From: Saccharolobus shibatae B12
GTDB taxonomy: Archaea; Thermoproteota; Thermoprotei_A; Sulfolobales; Sulfolobaceae
Direction: 5' to 3'
NCBI RefSeq assembly: GCF_019175345.1
Contig: NZ_CP077717.1
Coordinates: forward strand, 1,712,001-1,776,000
Length of the DNA: 64,000 nucleotides
The translations under genes and the position numbers were made by a program. Positions within the stretch are counted from its first letter, which is position 1. The number at the start of each line of letters is the position of its first letter. The notes beneath the pieces were generated by a model, which was not told the origin of the DNA, made no database searches, and saw only the letters and a program-made list of their open reading frames with translations. This document shows positions 56,805 through 64,000 of this stretch, piece by piece.

Positions 56805-56855
56805 GCACTAGGTTTGATGAAAATCTTTAAGCTGCGTTAAAGTAGAACAAGTGCT
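56805..56855. repeat. 51-bp dispersed repeat, copy 2
   Basis: Partner of 10804-10854 with three mismatches. Confidence 0.65.
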
Positions 56856-56935
56856 ATTAAGAGGTTGAAGGTGAGCTATTTAATGAAAATAACTGGACAA
56901 ATCTGTATATTGACAAATCTCATTTCACCTTCGTA

Positions 56936-57030
56936 TTTACTAGGCACTACATACTTCACCTCTAATAACAGATATGAATTTTGTAACCGTGGGAAGAAAA
57001 AGACTATATACCAGAAGCTAACAAACCCAA
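56936..57030 (-). repeat. MITE-like repeat unit, most complete copy
   Basis: On the minus strand TTAGCTTCTGGTATATAGTC, CTTTTTCTTCCCACGGTTAC, then TTAGAGGTGAAGTATGTAGT and CCTAGTAAATACGAAGG. It joins the left part seen at 52092 to the right part seen at 34072. Confidence 0.55.
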
Positions 57031-57154
57031 TGTTATCGCCGTAGGAAATATTAAGCATATTAAGGATAATCTGATACAAATTTACTAATAAATATAGAAT
57101 ATAATGACTACAAAATAACTTCTAATTTTTATATCTTTTCTATAAAAATTTTAT

Positions 57155-57584
57155 CTATTCTTCTTCTCTTCATATAGCTTCTTTGCGTATTCTAATACTT
57201 CCTCGGCAATTTTGATTGATTGCTGGCCATCATAAGCTGAATAGAGGAGTTCAGGAGGAGTATTAGTTTCCTCATCACCATACATCGATAGTTCCCTTTC
57301 TTTCCTCAGAGATCTAGAGTATGATGCAAAAACATCTATTTTTTCTTTAAACCATTGTGGAAATTTGTCCGAATTATTTTTTAATATTGGACCTACATCA
57401 TGAAATTTGGGCGGTTCTATATTAACCAGCCTGAGACATGCTTTAAGAGAGAGCTCTACAGCTTCTTGACAAAGTCTTACAACAATGTTATATTTCTTTC
57501 ATACTCTGTCTTAGCTAAATTTAATCTTTCCTCGGCTTGGGAAATATATGAAAATGCTAAGGAATCAAAGTTCAACTGTTTCAC
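57155..57584 (-). pseudogene. HEPN-domain gene with one frameshift
   Basis: From GTG 57584, inside the 3' end of the nucleotidyltransferase gene, the frame reads MKQLNFDSLAFSYISQAEER and LNLAKTEYERNITLL, then stops. A one-base shift near 57487 restores RLCQEAVELSLKACLRLVNI, PPKFHDVGPIL and SIKIAEEVLEYAKKLYEEKK to TAG 57155. That is a full HEPN domain (about 143 codons). The nucleotidyltransferase partner is intact, so the module is broken only in the HEPN half, or the sequence holds an error or a programmed shift. Confidence 0.75.
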
Positions 57585-58056
57585 CAAATCTCGAATCCTT
57601 TTTAAGTATCCAATACCATTTCTTACCCATTCTTACTCTCTCAGCACCTAATTCCGTAAGCCTCTCCTTTAATTTTTGCAATATCTTAGTAAAGAATTCA
57701 TCCTTATCATAGAGAATTACAGCGTCGTATACCATGTCTAGATAAAGAGGTGAAATTTTTCCCGCTTCCTCGGGAGTTTTAAGAATTGGAGAAAGTGATA
57801 CGTAATAACCCTTATTCCAATACTCATCTAAATTTAACTTATCCTCAACCTTGGTCTCAAACAATCTAATTCTTTTAAGCATGCTGTCCCTAGGCAAATT
57901 GTCCATAACTATCAATATATCCACATCACTATCGTTTCTATTATCTCCCCTAGCAACACTTCCATAAAGTACCACAGATATCAAGTCATCTTTAAACTCC
58001 TCTTTCATTATTTTAATCATATTATTGAGCAACGTAGCATAAGGCTCCCTAATCAT
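57565..58056 (-). CDS. MNT nucleotidyltransferase of the frameshifted HEPN pair
   Basis: 163 residues. LISVVLYGSVARGDNRNDSD followed by VDILIVMDNLP is the canonical MNT core (GS-x10-D-x-D), with a third Asp in YLDMVYDAVILYDKDE. The tail (LGAERVRMGKKWYWILK) is typical of the longer archaeal form. The last 20 bases overlap the HEPN start. It should act as the modifying antitoxin of that HEPN. Confidence 0.88.
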   Translation of the reverse strand: MIREPYATLLNNMIKIMKEEFKDDLISVVLYGSVARGDNRNDSDVDILIVMDNLPRDSMLKRIRLFETKVEDKLNLDEYWNKGYYVSLSPILKTPEEAGKISPLYLDMVYDAVILYDKDEFFTKILQKLKERLTELGAERVRMGKKWYWILKKDSRFGETVEL

Positions 58057-58119
58057 ATAATATATAAATCCTAAAAATCTAATAAACGTGTCGTTTTATA
58101 CTTAAAGCGTAACCACAGT

Positions 58120-58285
58120 AGGGCGATTCATGTTTCCATTGCTAATTGTAATTTATGAACAATATAAATATGAAAGTGTTAACACGATTAAGCATTTATT
58201 CCCTTTATTAACCGTTGTTACACAATTAAATTCGTCATAGTTTTTGAAACATAGTGAATTTGCAATGGAAACCTGAATGGCCCCT
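58120..58285. repeat. MITE-like element with about 28-bp inverted ends
   Basis: AGGGCGATTCATGTTTCCAT at 58120 and its near-complement ending at 58285 (ATGGAAACCTGAATGGCCCC read on plus) enclose about 110 A+T-rich bases without an ORF. One end occurs alone at 62943. This is the layout of a miniature inverted-repeat element. Confidence 0.55.
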
Positions 58286-58534
58286 CTGTAAAATTGTGAA
58301 GAGAAAGTTTATTGGATCAGACTTTTTTACGATATATATTAACTTGTCGAGATTATCTAATTAAAAATCCATAAGATTTGTATTTGCAATATAATAATTT
58401 GAAGAATTAATAAGGAATATGTTGAGTTCATGATATATGAAGACGGATATCTAGTACTTTTCAAGAAATTTACTCTATACAATGCTATATTATATATAAA
58501 AAGATGAAGCCACTGAGTTAAATATTAGTATATT
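58286..58534. other. A+T-rich spacer
   Basis: Nothing recognised. Confidence 0.35.
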
Positions 58535-59463
58535 TCAATCTCGTAGCACACTTAATTTTTCAATTAACTTGCGTTTCTTATAATGCTTAATTTCAATCTC
58601 ATCTAAAAGTTCGTTGAAGTCTTTCTTACTCATGCATTTCTTCGCATTTGTTAGCATAAAGGCTACGTAGTCGTATTCTCTAGATCCTCTGTTGATCATA
58701 CTTTCAACGGATTTAAGCAAAAACTCTTTTACTTTCTCTGGCTTTCTCTGGCATATGACATCTAAAAACTCTGCAAAATAGAATTCATATCCTGATTCTA
58801 ATATCTTTTCAGCATAAAGATCCTTTAGATCATCATCAATATTACCATAAAACTTCAATAGAGATAATATATCACCTATATCTAATAAGTATCTTACAAT
58901 TTTATTAGATAATTCTCTATCTTGTAAAATGAAGTTCTTATACTTTGAGAGTATATGGAATACCTCAGTTCGGAGGTTCTCCTCAATCGCCTTATTGATA
59001 TATACCTTAGCCTTATCATAGTCTTTCATTTCTATGTAATACTGTATTATTAAAGTGTATTCTTTATTTTCTTCAGCGACTCTTATTGCTTCTCTTGGAT
59101 CTATAAGCTTTAATAGCTCTACTCTTAGTGAAGGATCAAGAGTTTCTTTTTCAAGCATCTTCTTAGCCTCATCATACATTTTATTTTTTATAACGATATC
59201 TGCCCTATATGTAGGAGGTAAAATTTTCTGAATTAATTTAAAGAATTTCTCATCACCCTCGGCTTTATTAGCTAAAACGTCAATTAATGGCTCACTTAGC
59301 TCGTATTGATCTCGATCTAATATCTCTTTCAGCTTCTCAATATCTTCAGATGTTAGATCTTTCTCTACTAGAGCCTCACCGATAGCCTTGAAGATAGACT
59401 CATTATAATAGTAATCTCCGTAATCATCATAGAAGCATCCAAAATTCTCACAGTCTAGTGTTA

Positions 59464-59471
59464 TCTTTTCC
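59464..59471. repeat. Target-site duplication, left copy
   Basis: TCTTTTCC, directly left of the IS; repeated at 60317-60324. Eight bases is the IS6-family norm. Confidence 0.85.
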
Positions 59472-59488
59472 GAGTGTGGACAACAATT

Positions 59489-60208
59489 TCATTCATTTGG
59501 AATATTTACATTTATTATCACTCCCCTATCTGGCAAATATACTGGAGCGTAAAGCGCGTTATAAGCTAGGAAGAACACTGATAACCACCTCGTGAGCGTG
59601 AACCTATTAGTGTTCCACGGGAAGTGAAAATCCATTGAGGATATCCTGTGTTTTAAGCTCCTAAACCCTTGTTCTGCGTAGTCCCTCTCGTTGAACGTTA
59701 CCCTCTTGTGCTCCACGTTTAGCCAAGTGAATGCATTATAGATTGTTGCCCCATCGTGTAGGTAGATTACCTTATCTATCCTCGTTTTGAGCACTTTCTC
59801 AGCCTCCTTTTCCGCATTCTTCACACTCGTCAAGACTATCAGTACGTGCACTCCACTCCTCGAGCTCGTCACCATGAAGAAAGGTATTGCACCCGTCTTT
59901 ACATCCCTCACAATCCACACGTAATAATACTGCCCCTTAATTACCATAATTTTAGTCTCGTCTACCGCATAAAAACCACTAATTGGCACTACGTACTTAA
60001 TGCAGCTCAACCTCCTCAAGTAGTACAATAAGGTAGAATGAGGCAAAGAAGTCCTCCAAGAAGACAAACCCGAGAGGTAACTAGCCAAAGCCGAGGCTAT
60101 TACCTCACTAGTGTAAAACCTAGGCTTAAGATTAATATACTCCATTAAAACTAATATCACTTGGGTGAGCACGGGAACTCTCCACCTAGTTCCCGTAGTA
60201 TCACCCAA
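59489..60208 (-). CDS. IS6-family transposase
   Basis: 239 residues, DDE type. First Asp in YAVDETKIMVIKGQYYYVWI, second in VIYLHDGATIYNAF, Glu in ERDYAEQGFRSLKHRISS. N-terminal residues 20-60 form the helix-turn-helix. All catalytic residues are present and the frame is open, so it is probably active. The frame opens at TTG 60208; GTG 60172 (V13) is the alternative. The start lies in the loop of a 14-bp inverted repeat (60163-60229), which may limit translation. Confidence 0.88.
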   Translation of the reverse strand: MGDTTGTRWRVPVLTQVILVLMEYINLKPRFYTSEVIASALASYLSGLSSWRTSLPHSTLLYYLRRLSCIKYVVPISGFYAVDETKIMVIKGQYYYVWIVRDVKTGAIPFFMVTSSRSGVHVLIVLTSVKNAEKEAEKVLKTRIDKVIYLHDGATIYNAFTWLNVEHKRVTFNERDYAEQGFRSLKHRISSMDFHFPWNTNRFTLTRWLSVFFLAYNALYAPVYLPDRGVIINVNIPNE

Positions 60209-60229
60209 TTAATACTCCCGTGCTCACCC
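60163..60229. promoter_or_regulatory. 14-bp inverted repeat around the transposase start
   Basis: GGGTGAGCACGGGA (60163-60176) and TCCCGTGCTCACCC (60216-60229) are perfect complements 39 bases apart. In transposase mRNA the TTG start would lie in the loop of this stem, a plausible device to block translation from read-through transcripts. Confidence 0.65.
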
Positions 60230-60316
60230 TAAAAAGGTATTACGTCGCATTCTATTAATAGAACACGAACAGTTCATATAATTTGTTTTGAATTAACAAA
60301 ATTGTTGTCCACACTC

Positions 60317-60324
60317 TCTTTTCC
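60317..60324. repeat. Target-site duplication, right copy
   Basis: TCTTTTCC, pair of 59464-59471. Confidence 0.85.
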
Positions 60325-61054
60325 AATAGCATTAATAGATCTTCCTTAGAAATATTATTTTTAAAATTTCTGATAATATTTGAAATATTTTCCACAGTCC
60401 TCTCATCGACTTCACCACGTTCGAAAATTCTCAGAATGGACCTTATTTTAATGTTCTTTTCCTTTTGTTCTATTAACGGTAATATCTCTTCTCCTCCTAA
60501 GGCTTTGATTATTATATCTATTAACTCTTCTTTACTTTTCTCTCTTAATTTATCCTTTAGCTTAGGTATATCGATAACTTCATCACTATTCTTTAAATAG
60601 AATAAAAGAAGAGCAACTACATGTTTACAATCTCCTCCTAATGGACAGCTACATTTATTGGAGAGGTCTGAGAGTAAGACACTTGTTCGGTATACGTTGG
60701 TTCCTACTACTACACCTTCTAAAAGATCACCGTTTATAAAAGCTGACAAAACTCTATTTTCGTTATAATATTCCTTTCCCTTATCAAACGTAGAATATCC
60801 AAATCGCTCTATAATCTTACTCTCATTAAGAGCTTTCATTATGTAGTGTAATACCATAAAGATATATAAAGATTAATTACGGAAATCTTTGTTGTGTCCT
60901 TCAATTTATTTAAACGTTAGACTTGTTAAATTTTTCTGAATTTAAAATAGTTTAAGATTTAAAAATAAATAACATGATTTATATAAAAAATTGAAGGAAC
61001 TTACGAAGCAGTGGTGATAATAAAAACAAAATCTTTAATGCGTTTCTCACTCCA

Positions 61055-61510
61055 TATGAGTGTGGAAATGTGCCGTTATTAACCTATTTGTTTTTGTATA
61101 ACGAGGATCACTGAGAGAACTTTTAGTGAAGTCAAGAGGTATCGCATATCTCGCCTCTAACAAACCTGGGAATCGAGAATATGTAGATGTTAACCATGTG
61201 ACACTATATATTCTTCATGATCATCTTACTTGTTTATTTGTTTTTCTCATAATTTGGTTTACTCGTTCTCTAGTTTTGCGTGAATTCCCAGTAGGAGGAA
61301 GGTAGGTAAGTGATGATTTACTTTTTGCTGAAGAACCACATTTCTGTTTCTCTAGTTAATCCTAACGAACCGTAATACTCTCCACTGAGGTGACAAGCAA
61401 ATAGGTTCAACAGAGTAACAAAGGTTATTAATGGGAGTTTAAACACGATAAAGTACTCTATAGCCCTAGTCTTATAGCAAGAAAGCTAATTCCAAGATTT
61501 ATAGGTAAAC
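61055..61510 (+). mobile_element. Heavily decayed IS1-family remnant
   Basis: GAGTGTGGAAATGTGCCG, then TTATTAACCTATTTG, resembles the left end at 35138. From 61308 GTGATGATTTACTTTTTGCTG and onward follow, with many changes and gaps, the C-terminal transposase part of the IS1-type copy at 35695-35900 (GTTAATCCTAACGAAC matches its VNPNES codons). The N-terminal half is absent. Confidence 0.55.
61264..61297. repeat. 34-bp dispersed repeat, copy 2
   Basis: Partner of 56691-56724 (31 of 34 positions). Confidence 0.5.
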
Positions 61511-61578
61511 GATGATACGGTGTTCACAATCTTAAAAGAACAAAAAATTATTTATAAAGATTCTAAATAAGTTTTTAT

Positions 61579-62574
61579 GTGGTACTCCTAGTAGATGTCA
61601 TTAATGAAGTTTTAGAGAAATCTGAGAATGCGATGACCGCAATGCGAAAAGATGAAATTGAGGAAATTTTTAAGGAATTTTTTAGGTCAGACTTCTCCTT
61701 AAAGCAATATACTGATGCTAATGGTTTTTACTTAGACTTTCTGATATGGTATGGACTATATTATAGAAATCCCAAAACTAATATGACAATTCTTGAAGAA
61801 GTTTTACAGAAATTTGATGAGGAAACCATAGATAAAGTTAAGAATATGAAAATAATTTCTGGGGACTTCAGTATAAGGGATTTGCAAAAGATTAATAATG
61901 AATATTTTGTTGAATTATTCAATAAAGATATAGGGGAATTTCTAGTTAAAGTAGATCCGTCCACGTGGAAAAGTATAAAGGAAGTCAAGAACACTCACGT
62001 ACTAAGATGCCATATAATATATTACGGAGGAAAGTATTATCTATTCGGTGTAGTAGAGTACATTCCCATTCTAAATGAAAATGGTTTTCTCACACCTGCG
62101 TTTATAGATAAGGCTATGGAAAGGATAGATAATATGAGACTCAAGGAAATTGAGAGTGCAAATGTAACGGAAAGGACAACATTGAAGCAGTGCTTGGCTA
62201 AATATCCTGCAACATGGATAAATGAGATTTGTGATGCATTAAATATTAAAGGTAGAGTAAAGAAAGAAAAGATAGACAAAATAGCCGAGGTATACCTTAA
62301 AGAAACAGAAAAAGTATTGGAAAAATTACCTGACGAAGCTCTAGAAATATTAAGAGTAGTTCTGAATAAAGGTGGTGTTATAAAATATGGTGAACTTTCG
62401 AGGAAATTCATGGATGATACCACTTATTTTTATCACAATAATAAGACTCCTTTAGGCATTTTAAGATTTTATTGCATTGTATTTGTAGGAAAAATGAACA
62501 TAAAAGGTAAAAATTACAGAGTTGCCATAATTCCTTCTGATCTGAGAGAAAAATTAAAAGAGTACATTAAATAG
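61579..62574 (+). CDS. Hypothetical protein with possible winged-helix C-terminus
   Basis: 331 residues from GTG 61579, family not recognised. Residues 1-60 are helical (KDEIEEIFKEFFRSDFSLKQ); residues about 130-165 form a beta-rich patch (VLRCHIIYYGGKYYLFGVVE); residues about 205-330 are helical with a winged-helix-like segment (EALEILRVVLNKGGVIKYGE, LSRKFMDD). The architecture suggests a nucleic-acid or protein-binding role. It lies 720 bases from the SWIM gene in the opposite direction. Confidence 0.7.
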   Translation: MVLLVDVINEVLEKSENAMTAMRKDEIEEIFKEFFRSDFSLKQYTDANGFYLDFLIWYGLYYRNPKTNMTILEEVLQKFDEETIDKVKNMKIISGDFSIRDLQKINNEYFVELFNKDIGEFLVKVDPSTWKSIKEVKNTHVLRCHIIYYGGKYYLFGVVEYIPILNENGFLTPAFIDKAMERIDNMRLKEIESANVTERTTLKQCLAKYPATWINEICDALNIKGRVKKEKIDKIAEVYLKETEKVLEKLPDEALEILRVVLNKGGVIKYGELSRKFMDDTTYFYHNNKTPLGILRFYCIVFVGKMNIKGKNYRVAIIPSDLREKLKEYIK

Positions 62575-62942
62575 TTAATTGGTTAATTCTATTAATTTCA
62601 TGTTAATAATACGCAGATTCGCTTTGCGCATCGCTTCAACTTCTTCCATCAAAATACGCTAAACTTACTTTAGATCAACCTCTGATTTTGATTTTAAGCA
62701 AAATTAATTAGCTTAACATCTAAGAAAATTAAAGAATTTAACACAACAGCCTACTCTTAAACAATTTATACAATAACCAATTTAAATGATTATTTATAGA
62801 ATTTGGGAGTGTAGTCATAGTGTTGCCATTAGTATATGAATTTATTAAACAAGGGAAATCTCTACAAATAGTAGGTGCAAAACAATGTTTTGTATGCCTT
62901 ATTCTAATATAGAAATATAAATAGCTCAATGATGACGCTAAG

Positions 62943-62975
62943 AGGGCGATTCACGGATCCATTGCAATTTCAATT
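62943..62975 (+). repeat. Solo end of the 58120 MITE family
   Basis: AGGGCGATTCACGGATCCAT and the next dozen bases match the left end at 58120 with a few changes. Confidence 0.45.
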
Positions 62976-63034
62976 TATTTCTCTAAAAACAGATAAGAAT
63001 AATTGATTCTACATTTTCGGTAACACTAATAAGA

Positions 63035-63159
63035 GACGAGCGTGAGGTAATATCATGGAGTCCATACCAATTGACGAGAAAGCACTCTACAACCTCACTC
63101 AGCGAAGTGAGATCATAGAAAAGCTTACACGTCTCAACGGGGGGAACCTCACGCTCGTC
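63035..63159. repeat. Perfect 14-bp inverted repeat, about 100 bases apart
   Basis: GACGAGCGTGAGGT (63035-63048) pairs with ACCTCACGCTCGTC (63146-63159). Between them CTCACT and AGTGAG make a further small hairpin near 63103-63119. It may be a small element or a structured transcript. Confidence 0.6.
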
Positions 63160-63429
63160 CTCCAATATACTATCTGAAAACGCCTTATTAAACAAATCGG
63201 TCAAGGAAATCGAGAAAATAGCCTTAAAAGAAGCTGATGAGACTAGCCCAAAGCACGTGAGGGGTAAGAAGATAAGTAAGGAAAGATTACGCGAAGTACA
63301 GGTTCCTCAAGAGATTCAAGATCATGTTAAAAGGGAGAGAAGTCATTTACAAGCTATAGTGGATCGACAAGGCTTGTTGTTCGTTTTGTCAGAAAGAGTT
63401 AAAAGTGTGTTTTATAATGTTTATTAACA

Positions 63430-63807
63430 ATGAGTATAAGTACTAGTGCAGAAGTATATTACGAGGAGGCTGAGGAGTTTTTATCTAAGGGTGATCTTGT
63501 TCAAGCTTGCGAGAAGTATTATAAGGCTGCTGAGGAAGCTATAAAGCTCCTCGTTGTAGAAAATAACCTAAAAGAAATAACAAAGGAAGCAGAAGAGTAC
63601 GGGTGGGATTCTAAGACATTAAATGATGCGGTAACTGAACTGTCTTATAAGCTTGGAGATAATATAATAGATATGTGGGCATCAGCAGTAACACTTTTTA
63701 CTGCAAGGAAATTTATGGATAAAGATTTAATAGAGAATTATAAGAAAGACATTAAGACGCTAATTGAGGAGGCCAAGCAAAGATTTAGTATTAAGGTTCT
63801 TAAATGA
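63430..63807 (+). CDS. PaREP1-family protein
   Basis: 125 residues. YYEEAEEFLSKGDLVQACEK followed by YYKAAEEAIKLLVVENNLKE is the PaREP1 core; GWDSKTLNDAVTELSYKLGD and IIDMWASAVTLFTARKFM complete the helical bundle. A short A/T-rich promoter-like stretch precedes the ATG. Part of its coding DNA is repeated directly downstream (63809-63924). Confidence 0.85.
   Translation: MSISTSAEVYYEEAEEFLSKGDLVQACEKYYKAAEEAIKLLVVENNLKEITKEAEEYGWDSKTLNDAVTELSYKLGDNIIDMWASAVTLFTARKFMDKDLIENYKKDIKTLIEEAKQRFSIKVLK
63469..63584 (+). repeat. 116-bp tandem repeat within PaREP1 genes, copy 1
   Basis: 114 of 116 bases identical to 63809-63924, offset 340 bases; covers codons 14-52 of the PaREP1 gene. Confidence 0.9.
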
Positions 63808-64000
63808 AGCTGAGGAGTTTTTATCTAAGGGTGATCTTGTTCAAGCTTGCGAGAAGTATTATAAGGCTGCTGAGGAAGCTATAAAGCTTCTCGTTATAGA
63901 AAATAACCTAAAAGAAATAACAAATGACGTTAAGAACAAAGGAAGATGGGAAAGCGAAAACTTGTTTAAAGCTTCCAAATTATTACGAAGCAATAACCCT
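63806..64000 (+). pseudogene. Second PaREP1 copy, start missing, cut by window edge
   Basis: The frame EAEEFLSKGDLVQACEKYYK continues to NLKEITNDVKNKGRWESENL and beyond the window. It matches codon 13 onward of the upstream gene, then diverges into a tail with the KNKGRW motif seen in other PaREP1 proteins (compare KKEGRW at 55545). No in-frame ATG or GTG with a promoter precedes it, so the 5' end seems lost in the recombination that made the repeat. It could be rescued by translational coupling to the upstream stop. Confidence 0.6.
63809..63924 (+). repeat. 116-bp tandem repeat within PaREP1 genes, copy 2
   Basis: See 63469-63584. Both differences (CTC/TTC and GTA/ATA) are single-base changes. 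Confidence 0.9.

Larger units (their letters stand above)
56013..57154. other. 1.1-kb region of element fragments
   Basis: No intact gene. A G+C-rich part (56046-56400) carries a minus frame (56258-56046, containing KSSIELRRSVINITKRYLDK) and a TnpB-like right end. MITE-like units lie at 56423-56462 and 56936-57030, short repeats at 56691-56724 and 56805-56855. Confidence 0.5.
59472..60316 (-). mobile_element. Complete IS6-family insertion sequence
   Basis: 845 bp with perfect 18-bp terminal inverted repeats (GAGTGTGGACAACAATTT at the left, its complement at the right) and an 8-bp target duplication TCTTTTCC. It carries one transposase on the minus strand. A truncated relative lies at 32311 and a solo terminal repeat at 41547. 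Confidence 0.9.
58535..60857 (-). pseudogene. SWIM zinc-finger protein gene split by an IS6-family insertion
   Basis: The N-terminal part (60857-60317) has a SWIM zinc finger, CSCPLGGDCKHVVA (C-x-C-x5-C-x-H), near residue 70. The C-terminal part (59471-58535) is a helical, TPR-like region (EAIRVAEENKEYTLIIQYYI, EMKDYDKAKVYINKAIEENL). Removing the 845-bp IS and one 8-bp target copy joins LLEK to ITLDCENFGCFYDDYGD in frame and gives one open gene of 490 codons with no other defect. The insertion is therefore recent. SWIM proteins bind DNA or protein; those with such helical tails are often of unknown function. Confidence 0.85.
60858..61578. other. Region with IS1-type remnant
   Basis: No intact gene. 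Left-end-like sequence at 61055, the 34-bp repeat at 61264 and a decayed transposase end at 61308-61510. The rest is A+T-rich. Confidence 0.5.
62575..63429. other. Region with inverted repeat and small overlapping frames
   Basis: A solo MITE end lies at 62943-62975. From 63000 the DNA is richer in G+C. Plus strand: ATG 63055 (MESIPIDEKALYNLTQRSEI and 21 more codons), then a frame without a start ending VDRQGLLFVLSERVKSVFYN at 63426. Minus strand: a 73-codon frame, 63204-62983 (MTDLFNKAFSDSILEDEREV). Which is real cannot be decided; a frameshifted plus-strand gene is slightly favoured. Confidence 0.35.

Overview
This window is from a thermoacidophilic crenarchaeon of the Sulfolobales, most likely a Saccharolobus (Sulfolobus solfataricus or islandicus group). 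The evidence is A+T-rich DNA, many leaderless genes with a TATA-like box about 25 bases before the start, a CpsA-type carboxypeptidase, a GH116/GH12 glycosidase pair like SSO1353/SSO1354, Sulfolobales families (DUF973, PaREP1, HEPN/MNT) and debris of ISC-type insertion sequences. No tRNA, rRNA or CRISPR array was seen.

Layout. 1-6.7 kb: a putative regulator, a membrane-anchored PD-(D/E)XK nuclease, a decayed ISH3-type element, an AAA ATPase with an operator-like promoter, and a small hydrolase. 6.8-13 kb: a dihydrolipoamide-dehydrogenase-like flavoprotein, then the most interesting locus: a 28-residue peptide gene, a radical SAM/SPASM enzyme and a metallo-beta-lactamase-fold protein in tight succession, followed about 1 kb later by a CxxC protein, a four-helix membrane protein and a cupin. 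13-21 kb: extracellular GH12 endoglucanase and GH116 beta-glycosidase, divergent from the carboxypeptidase, then a HEAT-like protein, a dolichol-phosphate-mannose-synthase-like glycosyltransferase, two membrane proteins and an MFS transporter. 21-28.6 kb: a surface or membrane cluster of a small conserved protein, an SPFH protein, membrane proteins, a processive GT2 glycosyltransferase, a large secreted repeat protein and a ParA/MinD ATPase. 29-31 kb: XdhC-like maturation factor and an APC permease.

31-41 kb is a mobile-element graveyard (IS607, IS6, IS1 and ISC1217 remnants, a broken carotenoid-type gene) with islands of functional genes: PaREP1, an MNT nucleotidyltransferase pair, a flavoprotein next to a pyruvate-oxidase-like ThDP enzyme. 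40.5-51.9 kb is quieter: SRPBCC protein, YjbQ, phosphoesterase, then a lipid cassette (Lrp-type regulator, MMPL exporter, acyl-CoA dehydrogenase, acyl-CoA ligase) bracketed by two inverted DUF973 paralogues. 52-64 kb is accessory again: HEPN-MNT modules (one frameshifted), PaREP1 genes, a membrane-bound winged-helix regulator, dispersed MITE-like repeats, and a SWIM zinc-finger gene split by a clean IS6-family insertion with an 8-bp target duplication. The window ends inside a partial tandem copy of a PaREP1 gene.

How the parts may work together. The peptide/radical SAM/MBL trio has the same enzyme classes as PqqA/PqqE/PqqB and could make a peptide-derived cofactor or RiPP. The glycosidases and the carboxypeptidase look like polymer scavenging. 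The MMPL, acyl-CoA dehydrogenase and ligase set suggests fatty-acid import or export with activation. The HEPN, MNT and PaREP1 genes sit among IS debris, as expected for a plastic defence or toxin-antitoxin region. Functions are inferred from motifs read by eye; no database search was run.
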